A stretch of 64,000 bases of DNA from Jaltomata sinuosa (lineage: Eukaryota > Streptophyta > Magnoliopsida > Solanales > Solanaceae), in the NCBI GenBank assembly GCA_003996215.1, contig QJPP01001608.1, forward strand, positions 1-64,000. Reading direction: 5' to 3'. Each line of letters begins with the position of its first letter. Position 1 is the stretch's first letter. Positions 20,723 to 32,970 of the stretch are shown here, in pieces. The notes beneath the pieces were generated by a model. It was not told the DNA's origin. It saw only the letters and a program-made list of their open reading frames with translations, and ran no database searches. Made by a program: the position numbers and the translations under genes.

Positions 20723-22708
20723 TCCTTTATCTCAAGAAAATCCATAAAACCAATTTAAATCCATTTATAGCCATTTTATAACCGAAAATGAGCCCTCAGG
20801 GCCATGCAAGGTTTGGAAAAACTTGTGATAGTCAGGCCCCAGCCATGTATTAGTAGTAAATAAATGCAAAAAACTCTTTGCATGATAATGATGATTTGAT
20901 TAAATTCAACCGACGGCTCAACAACCCACAATTAACCAACCGGCCTTGCACAGGCTCAAACTGCTCTACAATATAAATAACCCACTCAATATTGCAAATC
21001 AATGTCCGGTACTCATGGACATTTCCCGAATACCCCACAACTATAGTCCTGAGGCATATTCAAAGGCTACACGAGGCCGCAAGGGTAATAATACAAAACT
21101 AGCTCAAATACGAAAGTAAGCAAAGTAAAAGCAGACAGAAATAAAACAGACAAGGTCTAGGGTGCCATCCTAGTAAACCCAACCTAAAGATGCTAAATAG
21201 TATAATTATATTCTATATAGGAAAAGTATAAGGTAGGTAAGCCGTAACCTACCTGCCGTCTGACGAATAGCTATTGGAAAGCCATTGCCCGAGACTGAAC
21301 TGCTCCAATAAGCCCCAAATAGCAATCAAACTATCAAGTACATAATCTACTCATCAATACAAAGCTAACGATACCCATAATTCTAACAATTTAGCCGGGT
21401 CAAAATCCAGGTCAAAAATGGCCCGTGGGCCCTACAACCCGAAATTGGAAATGAAAGTTACCATGAGGTTTCTGACATTACAGAGAGGACATGCTAGAAA
21501 ATTAAGCAGAAAATGGGTAAAGAAAGGGACTAAAACAACCCTTAGAACCCCAAGAACAATTTAGAATCAAAATGAAGAACTTACAGAATTAAATGTTTAG
21601 AACTTACCAATTGAAGTAGAGAAATTGATCATGGACCAGGAAATAATCACCCCAACAATTTTGAATAAGTCCACACAGAAAATGGAGATTGGAGCTCAAG
21701 AACAATGGAGAAAAACATATTTTAGAGTTTAAAAATGAAGAAGACAAGCTATATATGCTGCCAGATGCTGGCCTGTGTGCACGCGGCCAGGACTTGCGCA
21801 CATGGCCTTGCACATGCGGCCAGACTCACGTGCACACTAAGGGAAGGCAGAGGACAGGACAAGCGGCAAGTCAGCATGCACGCGGGTTGGCCACAGCACG
21901 CACGGGCACACGAATGCATCCTAGCTACCGCACATGCGAATGACAAGAAGGGAAGGGCTGGCGGGTGCCTTCTATATGCATACAACCTACCCACCGCGTG
22001 AGTGAAGTCTTGGCTAGTGCTGCAACAGCCATGAGCAACCAGCAACTTTGCAACTAAAAATGCATCGGATGGACCCTCGGGATTCATCTGGGGTCCCACA
22101 AACGAAAATGAACTATGCTACTCAACTAAAAATGGAATTTTGGAATCAACGGAATTGATGAAATTCCCAATGAAGATCAATTTAATGAAAAGTGGGCCCC
22201 ATGCCTAAATATCCAACTTTTCCAAAACAAAACCCAATGGCCCAAAATGAGTCTGCAAGCCTTGAAACCCGAACCAAAGGTCTCTCTAGCCCAAAGTCAA
22301 CATTCTGGAGTTAATAGTGCTGATGAAATTTCCATCCAAGGCCGTCTTCTCCAAATGTTGACCAAAGTCAAACTACTAAGTTCAACTGGCCTGCAATCTC
22401 AGAAGGTGAGATAAAACCAAATCAAAATCTCCCAGGCCCCGACTTAAGGTCCTACTAGATCAAAATACACACCAGCTAATGGAATTGTCGATATTCAATT
22501 CCGAGCACGCTTGCAAAGAAAGTTGACTAAAGTCAATGATTTCCTGGGTTAAAGCTCTTAAACAGGGAAACGGTCATAATAACCTAATAAACGACCTGGA
22601 CACTGAAACACCAGTCCCAGCAAGCTGTAAATGACTTGGGGCCACTACAGGTAAGCTCTAACAGTTCAAAGAAAGAGGAAATGCAAAAATACCGGAAGGG
22701 TCATTACA

Positions 22709-23154
22709 TCATCCATTACTAAAAAGGACTTTTGTCCTCAAAAGTTAAGAAAGAGGGAGTACTTGAAGGATCAAACAACTGCAGATACTAAGCCCGTATC
22801 TCTCTCTTTGTCTCCCAGGTAGACTCCTTAATCGGATGGTGCCTCCACTGAACCTTAACTACATGAATCTCTCTAGACCTCAATCTCTTTACATTTGTGG
22901 CTAGAATGGCTACCAGATCCTCAACAAAAGCCAAACTATCATCCAACTACACTGAATCCCACTGTTACACATGTGACTCATTCGGAACATAACGCCACAA
23001 CATAGATACGTGGAAGACAGGGTGCATAGCTGAGAATATAGGAGGTAAAGCTAACAAATAAGAAACACAACCAACCCTCTGAAGGATATCAAATGGCCCG
23101 ATATTCTTGGGGCTAAACTTTCCCCGCCTACCAAATCTCATCATGCCCTTCATG
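22709..23154 (-). pseudogene. E integrase C-terminus and chromodomain
   Basis: On the minus strand M-R-F-G-R-R-G-K-F-S-P and I-G-P-F-D-I-L-Q-R-V-G (23060-23150) are followed by H-P-V-F-H-V-S-M-L-W-R-Y. After one stop comes a chromodomain-like end: L-R-S-R-E-I, V-V-K-V-Q-W-R-H-H-P and W-E-T-K-R-E-I (about 22790-22890). In chromoviruses this domain is thought to guide insertion to particular chromatin. D1 is inserted immediately upstream, at the S-P-M-K-G motif. Confidence 0.85.
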
Positions 23155-23159
23155 GGCGA

Positions 23160-24656
23160 TGAAGAATGCTGAAATCGTACTCTCCAAGTAGGAGGTCATG
23201 ACGATCGTGTAGCAAAATAAAATTTATAAACCCAACGAGTATCGGGGTCGTACCCAAGGGACTTGGGGTAGCTATATATCAATTATAATGGATTAAGTTC
23301 AAGGTGAGAGTAATTGCTCAAAACAAGAAGTAAAAGGATAGGGTAATTGGGAATGTTGTTACTACAATCACAATTTAATTCAAAAAGCAATAAAATTAAA
23401 GCGGGTGTACCAAGTCGACTAGATGATTAGGGATGCATATCCGATGGGGCTTTGGTTATGGGATAGGGTGATTATAAATTCATACCTAGTCTCGCTTAAT
23501 GACATGAATAACATTGGTCATGGGTAAGATTTTCTTATCTCTCGATCAACAATCTTATATCCGATGATCTCGGTTAGAGCATCATCGGTTTGATTAATAA
23601 ACAACCAATCTAGCTTGGGTAAGTTATACCATCTCTAGCTTAGACTCTTAAATGGGAGAATCCAACAATAAGAGCTATTCCTAGCCTCAAATCTAAGTGG
23701 AATCCCAAGTTCCCACTAGTAATTTCACATCCACAACTATGAAATTTTTTCTCAAGCAATCACATTGTCAAGTAATGTAAATTAATGTTTGCAACCAGCA
23801 ATTTTAGGATTAAAACTTGATGAAATTACTAGACCCATCCCAATTAAGCAATTATAAGCAAGAGTAGATAACACCCACACCTATTTCTTAAGCACCCATC
23901 ATCAATACACCCCCAGACAACAGAATTTAGCCTTTTATGGTGAGAGAGAAGGACATACCAGATGGGTAATTCAATATCACTTCCATTAGAGATGAATCTC
24001 AAGTTCTAGATTCAATTTGAGTACACAAGTGTTAACCAAGAGAATTAGATTGAAACCCTCTTCTCAATGGAGGTGAAAAACTTTGTCTCTAAGCTAAAAC
24101 CTCTTCAAAATATTCAGAATGATAAAAGTTTTTTACAATTATGCCTGAATAGGCCTTTTATAGTTTCCCAAAACTTCACTAAAAATTAGGACAAAAATGC
24201 CCTTCGGGAGGTATGCGGCGTGATGTGCGGTTCGCATGTCGTGAAGTGCGTGTCGCACACTGCCTCCGGTTGAACTAGTGACTTCAACTAGAATTGGGGG
24301 CTCCATGCGAAGGGGGTACGGTTCGCACCTCAAGATGTGCGCATCACACAACGATTGCACCTTGTGATAGACTCTTTAGTGACTCTATGATCTTGTGCGG
24401 AGGAGGTGCGGTTCGCACCTCGGCCTATGCATGTCTCATGGCCACCACATCTCTGGTCAGAATCTTCAGCCTTTCCGAAAACTTCACACTTCACTCCATT
24501 TGAGCTCCTTTTGGGTCCATTTCCTTGTTTATCATCATCTATCAAAAGTACCTGCATAGACATCAATAAAGGCCATAAGAACCTCTGAATCTATTCAAAG
24601 CATAGCAATAATTCATAGATGTAGGCTCAATAAGTTGGTAGATTACTGACTTATCA
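23160..24656 (-). repeat. 3' LTR of D1 (1497 bp)
   Basis: On the plus strand it begins TGAAGAATGC and ends GACTTATCA. The D-family consensus start is TGATGAACGC, so this end has mutated. A GC-rich block at about 24205-24440 repeats GTGCGGTTCGCACC-like inverted repeats. The polypurine tract lies just inside (24657-24670, minus strand CAAGTTTGGGGG), next to hairpin GCTTGAGGACAAGC (24678-24691). Confidence 0.88.
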
Positions 24657-26722
24657 AACCCCCAAACTTGAACTATTGCTTGTCCTCAAGCAAGATACTT
24701 ACAAGACAAGGAATGGATTATTCTCTAGGCTCAATTAAGAAGCAACATACTACTCTACACTAAAAAATTAAGAAAAAGAATAAACAAAAGACTCAAACAA
24801 CTATGCTTATCTCAATTTGGACCACCACAAACTCAAGGCAATTAATCATTTAAAAACCTTTTTCAAAAGGACATCATTTCTCATTCAAAATCAAGGGAAT
24901 TTTTGCCATTCAAAATAAGACATTTAAGCTTCTCAAGTCATTGGCATGGACCGTCAAGGTTTGCCTCGAGATTCGCCACACAACTTGTCTCATTCATTCC
25001 CCTCAATTGAAATAGAGACTCTATGTTTCAATTAGAGTGCATGATGACACTCACCACAAGAGAGAATCCCACTCACAATAATTCAATTCACAAAACACGG
25101 GATTATAGGAGAACCAAGAAGACTCTCACTCTCTCAAGGAAGTTCAAGTGCATACGCGTCGAACCATTGGCTTGCCCTTCATGTATATCGCCACTAATGT
25201 AGGGTAGCCAAGCTCGGAATCACCAAGAACTTGAGGGTTACGATGTTGGCTAGGGTTAAGGTGAGGATATCATTTGGTTCAAGTGACTACAGCTCCCTAA
25301 TGCTCTTTGTTCTCATTTCGCACACCGCTCAAATTTTTCGCTTTTAAATTCCTTATACCGCCTTTACTTGGTAGCACCTATTTTGCTTTTCAATTTGCTC
25401 ATTGGATTGATCTTTTAGAGAAATTTTCAATTTGACATTAAGGTTCTACCTTGCACTTGAAGTGCACTTCTTTTCTTCTCCTCATTTGATCACATTCACC
25501 CCCAAACTTAGGCATTTGCCTATGTTATATTTCGGCCCCCCCTCCAAATTTAGGCTTTTGGCCTACATTTCATTTTCAAGCAATTAGGAAGGATGGGTGC
25601 CAAAATAGAGGTTTCAAAAAAAGGTAAAGGTATTACAAGGTGCCAAAGAATGGTCATAAGCTCAAAAGGGGTTCACTAGGATTTGATGTCGTGGGAAGTC
25701 ATTTGGGTGAAGTGGCTGTCAAAAAGGGCCTAGGATCATCTTCCAAGCCTGGCCACTCCTAGAATTTCCCCTTGAATCACATTCGGGGCAAGTTCTAGAT
25801 GACATTTATGCACAAGAATCAAGGTAAAGCCTCACCACACAGGTCATCATGCCACAATACTTCTTTCATTAGTCTCACAATTAATTGGGGCAAATGATTT
25901 TTGACAAGATAACCAAAGTTCATTACACACTCGTTTGTGAGTCAATAAAACCAAAGAGAGAGTGTGCAAGTCATGACAAGAGAATACTTTTCCTCAAAAA
26001 TTCATTTCCCTTCTTCCTTTTATTTTCAAACAATTTGCCACGAGAAATTTTTCGATGGGCCCATTTCGAGACAAGAAACTACGAACTCGATTCTAAACTA
26101 AAACTTGGCATTTTCCCTTAAGAAAGTCACCTCTCAATCTATCATAGGGAAACACCAACCTGATTTGACACAAAGACAAAAGAGAAGAAAAAAAAATAAT
26201 CAAAACTCTTGCTCCTTGGGAAAGAACCGTGGTATTAAGAAAACCCTTAGAGTTTATTTCTAAACTACTATTAACAAGGCGATATCCGAATTTCGCGCTA
26301 ATGATTCATTTTAAAACAAGTCTCAGCGTAGGCCTTTAGCGCATTTGCAAAGCATGGGTAGCAAGGTAATGGAGCATGTAAGACTAACCCGGTAACACAA
26401 TCTCAAGCAATAAAAAATAGGCCCGACAAGGGCACAAATAAGCTCAAGGTAAAACAAAACATAAAGTAAAACATAATCTAAAGGAACATCACAATCATCT
26501 AAATATGCCCGACAAGGGCCAAATAATCTAGCAGAATAGAATGTCAACAAGGCCCGACAAGGTCAATAAAAGCAATAAAATGCCCGACAAGGGCAATAAA
26601 ATGTCTCAAGTCCACTCACGGGCGCCAATCACAAAAAAGTAAATCCACCCCCTTCCGATAAAAAGAGCATTGCCCATAATGCTCATAGTGCAATGGGAAA
26701 AAGGGTGGAATTCCCTGGGGTA
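24657..26722 (-). other. 3' untranslated region of D1
   Basis: No coding signal. In minus-strand order it holds a hairpin related to H2 (26667-26682), four dispersed 13-base hairpins GCCCGACAAGGGC (26421, 26507, 26552 degenerate, 26582), a pair of degenerate H3-like hairpins (about 25499-25565: CTTAGGCATTTGCCTATG and TTTAGGCTTTTGGCC), H4 and the polypurine tract. Confidence 0.65.
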
Positions 26723-28172
26723 CTAGTCCTCATCATCAACATCGATAGCTGCTTCCTTATTAGAGGCTCTCTCACTCGGGCCAGCATTACCTTTTTGGGA
26801 GTGCGCGGAAAGTGTGGAGGCATGGAGGGCCCTCTGGAAATCTGGATCCTGATCATGGCCCAACTCTTGATCCTCATTGCCAGGCAACTCCTCATCCTCA
26901 TAGACTGCAAACAAGATATCCAAGGGACCAGGAATAGAACGAGGTGGAGGTAAGGTGGTCAGATCTGCTTCTACCACCAGAGCTTTACCTTTCCCTTTCT
27001 GAACATCATCCTGCAATGTCTTGATTGAACCCTCAATGACATCAAACCTCTTGCATAGTGAGTTCAAGTTATCCACCACCCCCTTGAATGCACTCTTGAC
27101 AGCCTTGTTTATCATTCCTAGTAGTTTGGCAGCTAGGTCAGCAAGCTACTTATCATGGTTATGAGTTTTGTCAACCATGTCCTGAAGACTGCTTTTGGTC
27201 ATTGAGGGGGCTAGGGCATGTGTATGTGCCTCGGAAGTAGCCCTGGAGGGGGATGAAGTGTCTGCCCTAGCACAAAGCCATCACTATCAACTCTACTGAA
27301 TTGCTCAACCCTTTGCTTCTTAAACATGGGGGCATCCCTATCTATTTTTCTATCAAGGTCGATGGTCCCAATAGCATGAGTGAATTTGTCGCAATTGAGG
27401 GTAGGGACATCGGCCTTGGCACAAAGCTTAGTGATCAGCACCGGAAGGAGAAGGAGTCATTTCCTCGATGAGCTTTTCTCCTTATCACCATAGTATCTAT
27501 TTCCCCAAAGTTCATGTGCTCCACCATTATAATGGCCACAATTAGAATGGCCCCCTCTTGGGTTATCTTCTGATCATTTTGGGAAGGTAAGAAGCGATTG
27601 CAATTAATATCATACCAAAGATAATCCTCGAAGATTAAGGATCTCCTTGGGATATCTCCCTCCATAGTGGACCAAAGGGGAACATCTTAAGTAATCACGG
27701 GGGCTGTTTTCTGGTATGGATTTGAGTCAGCCATCAACTTGGCCATAAGGGTTGGGTTAGGATCAATTGGGTGTCCCTAATAAACAACATTGATGGCAGC
27801 GGGGTTGATGCTAACTTTCTTGCCTCTGACTATGACTGAGTCTAGGTTGGGAAATTTCTCCACAGGCCCTCTGTATCCTTTGGAGTCCTGTGTATCTTGA
27901 TAAGATGCAAAGAATTCTCGCACAATTTCCTCATAGTACCCGCCTGGTAAATCCTGAAAGGGCTGCCATCGTTGTTCAGCAAATTGCTAGTGCATGTTAG
28001 GTAGCTCATCCCCAACCTCACCCAAATTAAAACTTTTCTCCGTATTGAATCCTCTACCTTTGTCATGCTTGTAGAAGGCTTTCATGCCCTCTACTCAAAA
28101 ATGGAGCCTCACTTCTTCAACAATAGACCTTTGCCTAGGTTGGATTCCAGTATGTCACTTGTTTGAAGACAT
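26723..28172 (-). pseudogene. ORF2 of D1, broken
   Basis: Minus strand, start M-S-S-N-K at 28172, with an immediate stop and several later frame changes. The domain shared with C and D2 is clear: I-N-C-N-R-F-L-P-S-Q-N-D-Q-K-I-T-Q-E-G-A, V-E-H-M-N-F-G-E-I and I-T-K-L-C-A-K-A-D-V-P (27210-27665). A coiled-coil segment follows (about 26990-27115), then an acidic tail. I place it in the putative plant transposon protein family. Function unknown. The splice acceptor before the ATG has lost its AG (CTG instead of CAG). Confidence 0.68.
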
Positions 28173-28175
28173 ATT

Positions 28176-29258
28176 CAGCATACAGAGATTGTGAGCTAAA
28201 AATAGAAACAAAACCTAAAAAGAAGTTAGCAAACTACAAAGGTTGGAATGCAAAGGATTGGAAAAACAAAGTAGGTGAATGTTGGCTTATGCAGACCACA
28301 TGCAAAATGCACCAAAGAGAGTGCGCGTCGCATGTACTATTGCACAAGAAGACAGAATCTGACAGGGATTTGGGTAGAGGTGCGAAGCTGGTGCAATTCG
28401 CACCATCAGAAGTGCGTGTCGCACTAGGTGTTGCCCCTCAGATCAGTACCTGCTTTGTATTTTCAACATGGTGCGGTGCCTCATGTGACCCACATATCAA
28501 GATCTATGTGTCCCATGCGGAGTGCACAATCAGCATAATTGGAATTTTTGGTTCCTTGTGTTCTTGTGAGTTCCGCATGTGACCCATAGAGCAAGATGTG
28601 AGTAGCTACTTGGCATCCTATAGCAACCCAATCAGCATTAAATAAGGGGGACAAGGTGTATCATTACCATAACTTCCAGGTACTCAGACTTCCCCGGATT
28701 CTCATTGACACAATCACAAGCAAGAAAGGAACTCAACGACTTCCCTTAAGATGGACGTTACCCCGTCTCTCATTGGGAACATCAAGCCCTTACTTGCACC
28801 ACGAATATCCATAATTTCAGCAACAATTAACCCCCTCCCTGCACAAGATCATATACCCAAAATATAATGCTAAACAAAAACCATGGGTATACACTCAGCG
28901 AAAACCAGCATCAAGAGTTAATTTTTAATCAAAACCTCATGACAAATGATGATTTACCCTTAAGAATGACGTCACCCAATCTATCATCGAGCCAAATCAT
29001 TCGTTCATCGCAAGTGGGTTACTCAAACCTTACCTCAACACATAATTCAAGGCTAAAAATCACTACCAATCAACATACATTATTAAAATTAAAGTTCTAC
29101 CAAGTTGATACATAGCAATATCATCAATACGCTTTAGGTTTGGGGACCCAACATTTTTGGATCTCACTCAAAATCAACATGGCAATTCTAATAAGCATGC
29201 TTCACAATATGAGTTCCCAACCTTAATGGACACAAGTATTTAACGTCAGAGAACTTAC
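28176..29258 (-). other. Predicted leader intron of D1 ORF2 (acceptor lost)
   Basis: The minus-strand donor TTGTG|GTAAGTTC starts at 29258. The expected acceptor just before the ATG reads TGTATGCTG. Inside is a GC-rich dyad block (about 28300-28600). The corresponding intron of D3 is intact. Upstream on the minus strand is a purine/pyrimidine-biased leader (29260-29520). Confidence 0.45.
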
Positions 29259-29951
29259 CACAAGTGAAGATTATGAAGAGAGGAGTGAAAATTGAAGCTT
29301 TTTGTTCTCTGATAATGGTGACCCGCAAAACCTTCCCAGAGAAATGACTACGGTGGTGGTAATAGAATGGTAGGGATTGTGAGTGAGATGAAGAGATGAT
29401 TTTTGGAGAGGGTTGAGGGATTTACAGAGAGTTTTGGGTGAAAATTTTGAGGGTTTGAGGAAAAAGATGGTGGAAGAAGAAGAGAAAAGGTTGTTTTAAG
29501 AGAAAAAGAAGAAGAAAGGTCGGTCGGGTTGTCTTCGGGTCAAGTCGATCAACGGGTTAGGTAAATTAAAATTTAAACTTACCATTGGTGCACCGCGATA
29601 TGCGATTAACACCATACAAGGTGTGGATTGCATGGCGTTCCACACATGCCTCTTTTTCTCCCCTAGGTTTGCCCAGACATCTGTTTCACCATGAGATAGA
29701 GGTGCGACGTGCACTTTAGCTTGTGCAATCCGCATGGCCAACCACATGTTGCCTCCCAATTTTCAATTTCCCTTTAGGCATCTGTTCCACCATGCGATAG
29801 GCTGTACGACACGCACAATATCTTGTGTGGTCCACACAGTCCACTGCACGGCCCTTTTTAGCCTTGCTTTCCCTTGTTCAATTTTTCCATCCATGCATTC
29901 CCTACAAAAATATCAAAAACAACAAGAGATAACCAAGAACAAATAAAGAAA
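29259..29951 (-). promoter_or_regulatory. D1 spacer between gag and ORF2: CT-rich leader and GC dyads
   Basis: On the minus strand a GC-rich segment with short inverted repeats (about 29580-29850) is followed by an AT stretch with GACC-type repeats (about 29520-29570). A strongly CT-rich leader of 250 bases then runs to the splice donor. The same order occurs in D3 (61000-61590) and C (43290-43718). Its role as an internal promoter is inferred. Confidence 0.4.
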
Positions 29952-29969
29952 CTTGGGTTGCCTCCCAAG
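29952..29969 (-). other. Stem-loop H1 of D1
   Basis: Minus strand CTTGGGAGGCAACCCAAG lies just downstream of the gag remnant and is preceded by CGTGCCGCGATGTTAAAT, as in C. Confidence 0.65.
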
Positions 29970-30019
29970 CAGTGCTTGATTTAACATCGCGGCACGACGA
30001 TACTACCTCAATCCTCAAT

Positions 30020-31356
30020 CATTCTTTGGGTTGGCGATGGTGTCGCTAGGCAACGTCCCTTTCATTCTAGGGTTCATTTGGCTTGAGAGGTGGTTCATTT
30101 GGGACTCAAGGTGCTTGATTGAGGTTGAGTGGGAGCTCACAGTTTGGTGAAGTGTTGAGACCTCACTCTATAGCTTGCTCACTCCCGTATTTGTGGTGTC
30201 CACCTTCTTGAGAACCAAGGATAACATGTCCTCCAACTTGGATTGGCCGGGGTTGCTTATGCCCAGTTGGTAGAGAGAGTTGTCTTGTTCGGAGGGATAT
30301 AGGGATTCGAATTCCAGTGATTGAAATGATCACTATCCTTGTCTCTATCCTGCCAATTTCCATCTCTTTCTTAGTCTCTAATCCAACCTTGGTTCTCCTT
30401 CCTCGGGCAATAATACCCGGGATGAGAACCCACCGACATAAAACATAGCTTTCCATCTACCACAGTCATGAGCTCATCATCACTATCTTTGATTTCTGGT
30501 GTACTCACTGCATTCACTGTCTTAGGACCACCAACTCCCATCACATGCTTGGCTATCAAGTCAATTTGTGTCATCATTTTGACCATTGTTTCATTTTGCT
30601 CCTCCTCCTTTTTCCTTGTTTCATTGATCAAGATGGATGAGTGTCCTCCTGAAGGCACATCCGCTTCTTTTGTATGCCAAGCTTGATTGGTCTTTGTCAT
30701 TCGCTCTGACAAAGTCGAGGCTATAGGAAAATCTAAGTCCATGAAGGTACCACCTCCAAGATTGTCAGCAACCGATTTATTCATAGAGTTCAATGATCGA
30801 TAGAAGCTTTGTAGAAGAACATTATTTAACAACTCATGATTTGGACACAAGAGAAGCTTCTTTTTGAATCTTAGCCAAACCTCATGAAGAGGCTCATGCG
30901 GGAGCTGTCTAAAGTTGGTGATCTCATCTCGAAGCTTCATCATTCGAGATGGAGGAAAGAATCTTGATGTAAATACCTCAACCAACTCGTCCCAAGATAT
31001 GATAGAGTCATCCGGCAACTCTTCCAACCACGCCGTGGCTTCCCCCATCAAGGAAAAAGGGAATAAGCACAATCAGATGGACTCTTGGGAGATATATTAA
31101 AAGATGAACGTTTGGCAAATCTCCACAAAATTCCGAATATACCGGTTGGCATCTTCATGTGATGCTCTACCAAATAGATCTTTCATTTGGATTAAGTGGA
31201 GCATATTGCTAGTCACATAAAAAATAGCATTTCCCACCATGGGTGGGGGGTAGGCAGATTGCACCAACACCTCCTTGCATCATAGGCTCAGCCTTGTCGG
31301 CCTCCATGAAGCCGTCAACGCTCTCGTTGTCGTCGACCTTATTTATAGGCTAGCAT
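30020..31356 (-). pseudogene. Gag of D1, broken
   Basis: The minus-strand start is near 31356 (M-L-A-Y, stop soon after). The main open part is 30371-31072 (233 residues). It has F-P-F-S-L-M-G-E-A-T-A-W-L-E-E-L, F-T-S-R-F-F-P-P-S-R-M, W-L-R-F-K-K-K-L, Y-R-S-L-N-S-M-N-K-S and N-Q-A-W-H-T, the Athila-type Retrotrans_gag core. The tail (30020-30370) is a coiled-coil-like spacer in broken frames. The family frame ends in N-P-K-N-D before a protease could begin. No CCHC motif. Confidence 0.82.
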
Positions 31357-31451
31357 GCTTAATCACAACACAAACACAAGCAAAAGTAAAAGAAACAAGT
31401 ACTCTCAAGGTGAATTGAAAACAACAACCAAAAATAGCTAAAAACTCAAGT

Positions 31452-31468
31452 CCCCGCCAACGGCGCCA
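31452..31468 (-). other. Primer binding site of D1 (tRNA-Asp type)
   Basis: Minus strand TGGCGCCGTTGGCGGGG has one mismatch to the tRNA-Asp complement and lies 4 bases from the LTR. Confidence 0.88.
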
Positions 31469-31472
31469 TTTT

Positions 31473-32970
31473 TTATGAACGCTCAAATCATTATCTCCAA
31501 GTAAGAGGTCACGACGATCATGCAACAAAATAAAATTTATAAACCCAACAAGTGTCGGGGTCATACCCAAGGGACTTGGGGTAGCTATATATCAATTATA
31601 ATGGATTAAGTAGAAGGTGAGAGTAATTTCTCAAAACAACAAGTAAAAAGGATGGGGGAATTGGGAATGTTGTCACTACAATCGCATTTCAATTCAAAAA
31701 GAAATAAAACTAAAATGGGTGTACCAAGTCTACTAGATGACTAGGGATGCATATCCAATGGGGCTTTGGTTATGGTATAGGGTGATTATCAATTCATACC
31801 TAGTCTCGCATAATGACATGAATATCATTGGTCATGGGTAAGATTTGCTTATCTCTCGATCAACAATCTTATATCCGATGATCTTAGTTAGAGCATCATC
31901 GGTTTGATTAATAAACAACCAATCTAGCTTGGGTAAGTCATACCATCTCTATCTTAGACTCTTAAATGGGAGAATCCAATGATAAGAGTTATTCCTAGCC
32001 TCAAATCTGAGTGGAATCCCAAGTTCCCACTAGTAATTTCACATCCACAACTATGAAATCCTTTCTCAAGCAATCACATAGTCAAGTAATGTAAATTAAT
32101 GTTTGCAACCACCAATTTTAGGATTAAAACTTGGTGAAATTACTAGAACCATGTCAATTAAGCAATTATAAGCAAGAATAGATAACACCCACACCTATTT
32201 CTTAAGCACCCATCATCAATACACCCCCAGACAAGAGAATTTAGGCACTCATGGTGAGAGAGAAGGAGATACCATTTGGGTAATTCAAAATCACTTCCAT
32301 TAGAGCTGAATCTCAAGTTCTAGATTCAATTTGAGTACACAAGTGTTAACCAAGAGAATTAGATTGAAACCCTCTTCTCAAAGGAGGTGAAAAACTTGGT
32401 CTCTAAGGTAAAACCTCTTCAAAATATTCAGAATGATAAAAAAAATTACAATTATGCCTGAATAGGCCTATTATAGTTTCCCAAAACATCACTAAAAATT
32501 AGGAAAAAAATGCCCTTCGGGAGGTGTGTGGCGCTACATGCGGTTCGCATGTCATGAAGTGCGCATCGTACACTGCCTCTGGTTGAACCAGTGACTTCAG
32601 CTAGAATTGGGGGCTCCATGAAAAGGGGGTGCGGTTCACACCTCAAGATGTGCGCGTCGCACAACGACCGCACCTCGTAACAAACTCTTCAGTTACTTTA
32701 TGATCTTGTGTGGAGGAGGTGCGGTTTCGTACCTCGGCCTGTGCGTGTCGCATGGCCACCACATCTCTGGTCAGAATCTTCAGCCTTTCCAAACACTTCA
32801 CACTTCATTCCATTTGAGCTCTTTTTGGATCCATTTCCTTGTTAATCATCAGCTATCAAAAGTACCTGCATAGACATCAATAAAGGCCATAAGAACCTTT
32901 AAATCTATTCAAAACATAGCAATAATTCATGGATGTAGGCTCAATAAGTTGGTAGATTACCGACTTATCA
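31473..32970 (-). repeat. 5' LTR of D1 (1498 bp)
   Basis: On the plus strand it runs TTATGAACGCTC to CGACTTATCA. The terminal TG has become TT. Its GC-rich block is at about 32520-32760. Partner of 23160-24656. Confidence 0.88.

Larger units (their letters stand above)
19284..22708 (-). repeat. 3' LTR of element E (about 3425 bp)
   Basis: On the plus strand it begins TGTCACGACC and ends TCATTACA, giving minus-strand ends TGTAATGACC...GGTCGTGACA, typical of Del/Tekay LTRs. The start matches the 5' LTR stub at 51437. It contains an AT microsatellite (19453-19489), three tandem 57-bp units (20554-20722) and a GC-rich segment (about 21775-22010). Short open frames inside it have no recognisable product. 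The end at 22708 is set by the polypurine-side motif and is less certain than the start. Confidence 0.75.
23160..32970 (-). mobile_element. Element D1: gag plus ORF2, no pol (9.8 kb)
   Basis: Complete minus-strand element. LTRs are 31473-32970 (5') and 23160-24656 (3'). The target repeat is GGCGA (23155-23159) and GGTGA (32971-32975), one mismatch. The tRNA-Asp-type primer site is at 31452-31468. The internal 6.8 kb holds a degenerate gag (31356 to about 30020) and ORF2 (28172-26723) with a predicted leader intron, but no protease, RT, RNase H or integrase. The gag is Athila-like. The structure fits the class described as terminal-repeat retrotransposons with a GAG domain, with ORF2 added. 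Confidence 0.9.

Noticed and set aside
21689..22099. Overlapping open frames on both strands with Cys/His-rich products
   Set aside because: They arise from a GC-rich segment of the E LTR. No family resemblance, and overlapping frames on both strands are typical of GC-rich noncoding sequence.
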